Assembly (NCBI GenBank): GCA_015478675.1
Contig: JADMIH010000193.1
Span: 1 to 6,959 of the forward strand
Reading direction: 5' to 3'
DNA length: 6,959 bases
Origin: Chloroflexota bacterium
Lineage (GTDB): Bacteria; Chloroflexota; Chloroflexia; QHBQ01; JADMIH01
Below are positions 4,580 to 6,959 of this stretch, in pieces. The notes under the pieces are model-generated. The model was not told where the DNA came from and did no database searches. It saw only the letters and a list, made by a program, of their open reading frames with translations. Every line of letters begins with the position of its first letter. Within the stretch, counting starts at the first letter, position 1. A program made the position numbers and the translations under genes.

Positions 4580-6379
4580 TCAGTGTTGCTGCACGGCGTT
4601 GTAGACGATTTTTGCTGCCTGGGCGCGAGTGGCCGTATTGTCGGCGCGGAAGTAGGGTCGTGACTGGGCATCGCACGGTTCACCCGGCCCGCCGCAAGAG
4701 TAGCCTGCCATAATGCCTCGCGCCGTCAGGCGTTGAACGTAGGGGTAGAAGGGGCTGGAAGGCGGCACATCGGTGAAGCTCTGGCCCGTCGGCGGGTCGT
4801 TATAACCTGCGGCGTTGCTCACTATCTTGGCGGTTTGGGCGCGCGTGACCGTGGCATTTGGCCTGAAGTAGGGCAAGTTAGCGGGAGGGGAGCAAGGCTC
4901 ACCCGGCCCGCCGCAAGGATAGCCGTTTATGATCCCTCGCTGTGATAGCCGCTGCACCCAGAGATAGAAGGTGCTATCGGGCGGCACATCCTGGAAGCTC
5001 TGGCCTATGGCAGGCTCGTTAAAGCCGAAGGCGCTCGACACTATCTTGGAGATTTGGCCCCTTGTTACCGTTGCCCCTGGCCGGAAAGTGTTATCAGGGT
5101 AACCCGCGATAGCCCCGCTGCAAAGGAGGTAGCTGACCGCGTTGTAGAAGTAATCCGACGGGCTTACATCCGAAAAGGTGATGCCGCCATTGTAGCCGGT
5201 GGCTAACGGACGGGGCGCGTTGCCGTTCAGAGTGTCGCCTACTGCCCAGACATTGCTGTGAGAGGTAGCGTCCATGCTGTAGAGTTGCACGCCGGGCGTT
5301 GTTATGAGGGTAGGCACCGCATACCAGGCTGTGCCGTTCCAGTGCAGGAACTGAGCACGCAGAGTCGGCAGGTCAGCGCCGTAATTGCCCACAGCCCATA
5401 CATCATTAGCAGCTATCGCCGCCACAGAAACAAGGGCGTTATTTCTGAAGTTGCCGGGTGGGTCGCTGCCGGGCGCTATGCTCCACTGCGTGCCGTTCCA
5501 GTGCATAATCATGGTGTGCTTGCTCGTTATATCAGTTGCGCGGCTGCCTACTGCCCATACATCACCGCCCGATACACCCGATACTGACGAGAGATAATTG
5601 ATAGTGTCGGTAGAGGCTACAGGCACGGGAACCGCCGTCCATGCGCTTCCATTCCAGTGCATCGCCAGAGCACGGCCATAGTATTCCTGGTAGCCTACAG
5701 CCCAAAGATCGTTGGAGGCCAGGGCGGTTACTCCCAGGAGCCTATTGTTGCTGCCGGGGTTGGGGCTTGGCACAGTTGCCCACGCGCTGCCATTCCAGTG
5801 CATAGTGAGGGTTTGCATACCCGCGCCGCCTACTGCCCATACGTCGTTTGGTGCTATCGCAGTTACCGATACCAGCTCACCACCGGAGGGTAGCGCGGGA
5901 GTGGGCACCACAGCCCAGTCTGCCCCATTCCAGTGCATCGCCATAGGTTGAGAGGAAGCGCTGCCTACTGCCCATACATCATTACTTGCGGTGGCGGCCA
6001 CGGCTCGCAGTGCGTTATTGGGGCTGGCGTTGGGGGCGGCTATGTTGCTCCAATTAGCACCATCCCAATGCATAATCAATGTGCCATATTGGGAGAAGGC
6101 GCCACGAGCGCCTACGGCCCAGGCGTCATTTGCTGAAATGCTGGCTACGCCGTAAAAGTACTGTTCGTTGCCGTTTACACCAGGGGTGGGAACGGTATGC
6201 CAGGGCGCGCACTCGGCAGTATCAGATGAAGCAGGTTGCTCATTCGCCTTTGTGGGCGGCTCTGCTGGGGGTTGCGCGTGGAGCGTCGAAGCCTTCGCGC
6301 TGAAGCCTGAGAGTAGATAGAACGAGATAAGCGCCGTTAGAGTAGCACGCAGAGCAGGCGCGAGGCGGCTGTAAGACAT
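4580..6379 (-). CDS. Secreted WAVG/HWNG-repeat beta-propeller protein with three C-terminal SLH domains
   Basis: A predicted exported surface protein of 599 residues; no enzymatic function is evident. Residues 1-36 look like a Sec signal peptide: Arg at 5 and 11, hydrophobic core near 13-26, plausible cleavage at SAKA or LHA. Residues 60-398 hold seven repeats of about 45-52 residues with WAVG at 87, 136, 181, 226, 275, 328 and 378. The first six also carry HW(N/D)G (104, 149, 194, 241, 293, 346) and the last a degenerate GYNG, as expected for a seven-bladed propeller. Three SLH domains follow (401-448, 461-521, 534-597), which in this family bind cell-wall polymers; their usual TRAE motif is TRGQ or TRAQ here. 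SLH2 and SLH3 carry a CGGPGEPC insert. ATG 6379 is preferred because AAGGAG precedes it by nine bases; an upstream TTG at 6406 lacks this. The ligand is unknown. Confidence 0.88.
   Translation of the reverse strand: MSYSRLAPALRATLTALISFYLLSGFSAKASTLHAQPPAEPPTKANEQPASSDTAECAPWHTVPTPGVNGNEQYFYGVASISANDAWAVGARGAFSQYGTLIMHWDGANWSNIAAPNASPNNALRAVAATASNDVWAVGSASSQPMAMHWNGADWAVVPTPALPSGGELVSVTAIAPNDVWAVGGAGMQTLTMHWNGSAWATVPSPNPGSNNRLLGVTALASNDLWAVGYQEYYGRALAMHWNGSAWTAVPVPVASTDTINYLSSVSGVSGGDVWAVGSRATDITSKHTMIMHWNGTQWSIAPGSDPPGNFRNNALVSVAAIAANDVWAVGNYGADLPTLRAQFLHWNGTAWYAVPTLITTPGVQLYSMDATSHSNVWAVGDTLNGNAPRPLATGYNGGITFSDVSPSDYFYNAVSYLLCSGAIAGYPDNTFRPGATVTRGQISKIVSSAFGFNEPAIGQSFQDVPPDSTFYLWVQRLSQRGIINGYPCGGPGEPCSPPANLPYFRPNATVTRAQTAKIVSNAAGYNDPPTGQSFTDVPPSSPFYPYVQRLTARGIMAGYSCGGPGEPCDAQSRPYFRADNTATRAQAAKIVYNAVQQH
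4680..4917. repeat. Exact 19-bp direct repeat in the SLH-coding region
   Basis: TCACCCGGCCCGCCGCAAG occurs at 4680-4698 and 4899-4917, a period of 219 bp or 73 codons. On the coding strand it encodes the CGGPGEP insert of SLH3 and SLH2. Perfect identity at the DNA level, against diverged flanks, suggests recent duplication or gene conversion between the two domains. Confidence 0.85.
5186..6202 (-). repeat. Seven coding repeats encoding the propeller blades
   Basis: The region encodes residues 60-398 of the SLH protein. At DNA level (plus strand) GCCTACTGCCCA or close variants recur once per blade (complement of the WAVG codons), and TTCCAGTGCAT recurs at several of the HWNG sites. The unit is about 135-160 bp. 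Blade spacing varies through loop-length differences, not through loss of frame. Confidence 0.82.
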
Positions 6380-6388
6380 AAAAGTTTG

Positions 6389-6394
6389 CTCCTT
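6389..6394 (-). promoter_or_regulatory. Ribosome binding site of the propeller-SLH gene
   Basis: The minus strand reads AGGAAGGAG before the start codon; AAGGAG ends nine bases from ATG 6379. It decides the start: the longer reading from TTG 6406 would place this site inside the coding sequence. Confidence 0.85.
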
Positions 6395-6420
6395 CCTGTT
6401 ACCCAAGTGGTATACAAGCC

Positions 6421-6449
6421 TGGTGTGGTCGGGTGTGGTCGGGTGTGGC
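6421..6449. repeat. Three-copy 10-bp tandem repeat in the leader of the SLH gene
   Basis: The plus strand reads GGTGTGGTCG, then again, then GGTGTGGCTG, a 10-bp period close to one helical turn. It lies between the likely promoter and the ribosome site of the propeller-SLH gene, so it would be in the 5' untranslated leader (C-rich on the transcript) or act as DNA for a protein bound on one face. Confidence 0.8.
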
Positions 6450-6470
6450 TGGCCAAGGTCTATGTCTCAC

Positions 6471-6499
6471 ATGCTATTATAGCGCCTTGTGGTTGTCAA
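6471..6499 (-). promoter_or_regulatory. Probable promoter of the propeller-SLH gene
   Basis: On the minus strand a perfect TTGACA (6499-6494) is followed by TATAAT (6481-6476) only 12 bases on, and by TAGCAT (6476-6471) at the standard 17. Twelve is too short for a normal sigma70 promoter, so the usable pair is probably TTGACA with TAGCAT, or TATAAT with an unrecognisable -35. Either gives a leader of about 85-90 nt. Confidence 0.6.
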
Positions 6500-6505
6500 C
6501 AATGG

Positions 6506-6668
6506 GTGCAAAGGTAAGCGCGCAGAGTTAGGGTGGAGCAATCTTCTTGGGGCATCCGCGCGGGTGAGGGTATGGGGTGAGGGTACGCCTCCACAGTTTC
6601 TCCTTGCAGATTGCTCCACCTCAACTCTGAACAGTTACGTGCAAAGGTAAGCGCGCAGAGTTAGGGTG
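6506..6668. repeat. Composite direct/inverted repeat block between the two SLH genes
   Basis: A 30-bp sequence beginning GTGCAAAGGTAAGCGCGCAG is present twice, identical and in the same direction, at 6506-6535 and 6639-6668. The 22-bp segment at 6523-6544, overlapping the first copy, is matched in inverted orientation at 6608-6629 with 20 of 22 positions complementary, enclosing 63 bp. Inside that loop GGGTGAGGGTA occurs twice with a 13-bp period (6562-6572, 6575-6585). No coding frame explains this. It may be a dispersed, MITE-like or degraded mobile element, or a paired regulatory site. Confidence 0.85.
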
Positions 6669-6858
6669 TAGAGTTCTATCAGTACGCAGGGCCAGGGTGC
6701 TGCCTTGTCACGCGCGTTCTGTCCATTGGCAAAGCAGCAAGGATAAGAGTGAGGATAGAGGGCAAGACCTGCGCCTTGCCCCTATCTATATTCTACTTCG
6801 CCCGCGCCGTCCCAGAGCGACGCTATTCACCGGCTGCCATCGTCAATAGCTGAAGGCG
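6669..6858. other. Intergenic remainder with one strong hairpin (6754-6786)
   Basis: The only clear structure is a 12-bp stem: GATAG plus GGGCAAG (6754-6758, 6760-6766; A6759 bulged) with CTTGCCC plus CTATC (6775-6786), around an eight-base loop. It lies about 73 bases past the stop of the right-edge SLH gene, a position suited to transcript termination or 3'-end protection, but neither side has a T tract, so it may instead be a dispersed palindrome. No gene was found in this stretch on either strand. Confidence 0.65.
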
Positions 6859-6959
6859 TTATCTCTCACGAGTAGGCAAGCAGTTAGGGAAGAAAGTGTT
6901 GGCATCAATCTTGGAAGCCTGCCCACGTGTGGTGTTGTTCCCCCACCTGAAGTATGGCC
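6859..6959 (-). CDS. SLH-domain protein, C-terminal end only (cut by window edge)
   Basis: Reading the minus strand from 6957 gives 32 codons ending in TAA at 6861-6859. The peptide begins PYFRWGNNTTRGQASKID and ends FFPNCLPTRER. The first part is the second half of an SLH domain: compare PYFRADNTATRAQAAKIV in SLH3 of the neighbouring propeller protein, with the same spacing of the Tyr-Phe-Arg, Thr-Arg-x-Gln and Ala/Ser-Lys-Ile positions. The short tail after the SLH motif suggests the protein ends with this domain and is another envelope-anchored product. It has the same orientation as the propeller-SLH gene, with about 480 bp and a promoter between them, so the two are probably separate transcription units. 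The N-terminal portion, and so the function, is outside the window. Confidence 0.82.
   Translation of the reverse strand, partial: PYFRWGNNTTRGQASKIDANTFFPNCLPTRER

Noticed and set aside
4362..4676. Minus-strand open frame across the convergent gap
   Set aside because: It overlaps the end of the SLH3 coding region in another frame, and its middle is a translation of the GC palindrome; it has no ribosome site or family resemblance.
5186..6202. Kelch or RCC1 propeller assignment for the seven repeats
   Set aside because: The repeats lack the Gly-Gly pair and Tyr/Trp spacing of kelch and the RCC1 signature; only a general seven-bladed propeller-like architecture is supported.
6506..6668. CRISPR array
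   Set aside because: There are only two direct copies, 133 bp apart, with an inverted third copy between them. This is not a regular repeat-spacer pattern, and no cas genes are present.

Overview
The window looks like chromosomal DNA from a moderately GC-rich bacterium, most likely Chloroflexota and perhaps the Ktedonobacteria branch. This is inferred from three things: a large SRP RNA with an Alu domain, an ISKra4-type transposase remnant, and secreted WAVG/HWNG propeller proteins whose SLH repeats carry the GYPCGGPGEPC insert. None of these proves the taxonomy, and no 16S or other phylogenetic marker is present.

Layout. Positions 1-255 (minus) hold the 5' end of an ISKra4-family-like transposase gene, broken by an in-frame TAA at codon 22; the element's terminus probably lies near 325. 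From 342 to 890 (plus) there are two stable-RNA units, each with its own near-consensus sigma70-type promoter and intrinsic terminator: tRNA-Pro(TGG), then the large signal recognition particle RNA. A third promoter at 985-1013 leads into a class II glycerate 2-kinase (1071-2423). After a 126-bp gap comes a GH57/DUF1957 protein of the 1,4-alpha-glucan branching enzyme type (2550-4325). A 254-bp convergent gap with a strong GC-rich palindrome separates it from a minus-strand gene (4580-6379) for a secreted protein: signal peptide, seven propeller-like repeats and three SLH domains. Upstream of that gene is about 480 bp of repeat-rich intergenic DNA. At the right edge, on the minus strand, is the last 32 codons of a second SLH-domain protein (6859-6959).

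How the parts relate. The left half is housekeeping: decoding and membrane targeting RNAs, three-carbon acid metabolism, and glycogen or alpha-glucan handling. The right half is cell-surface: at least two co-oriented genes whose products should be exported and held on the envelope by SLH domains. No defence system, CRISPR array or biosynthetic cluster is visible. The most useful non-obvious items are the truncated second SLH gene, the cysteine layout of the propeller-SLH protein, an apparent Ser in place of the catalytic-loop Tyr in the GH57 protein, and the composite direct/inverted repeat block at 6506-6668.
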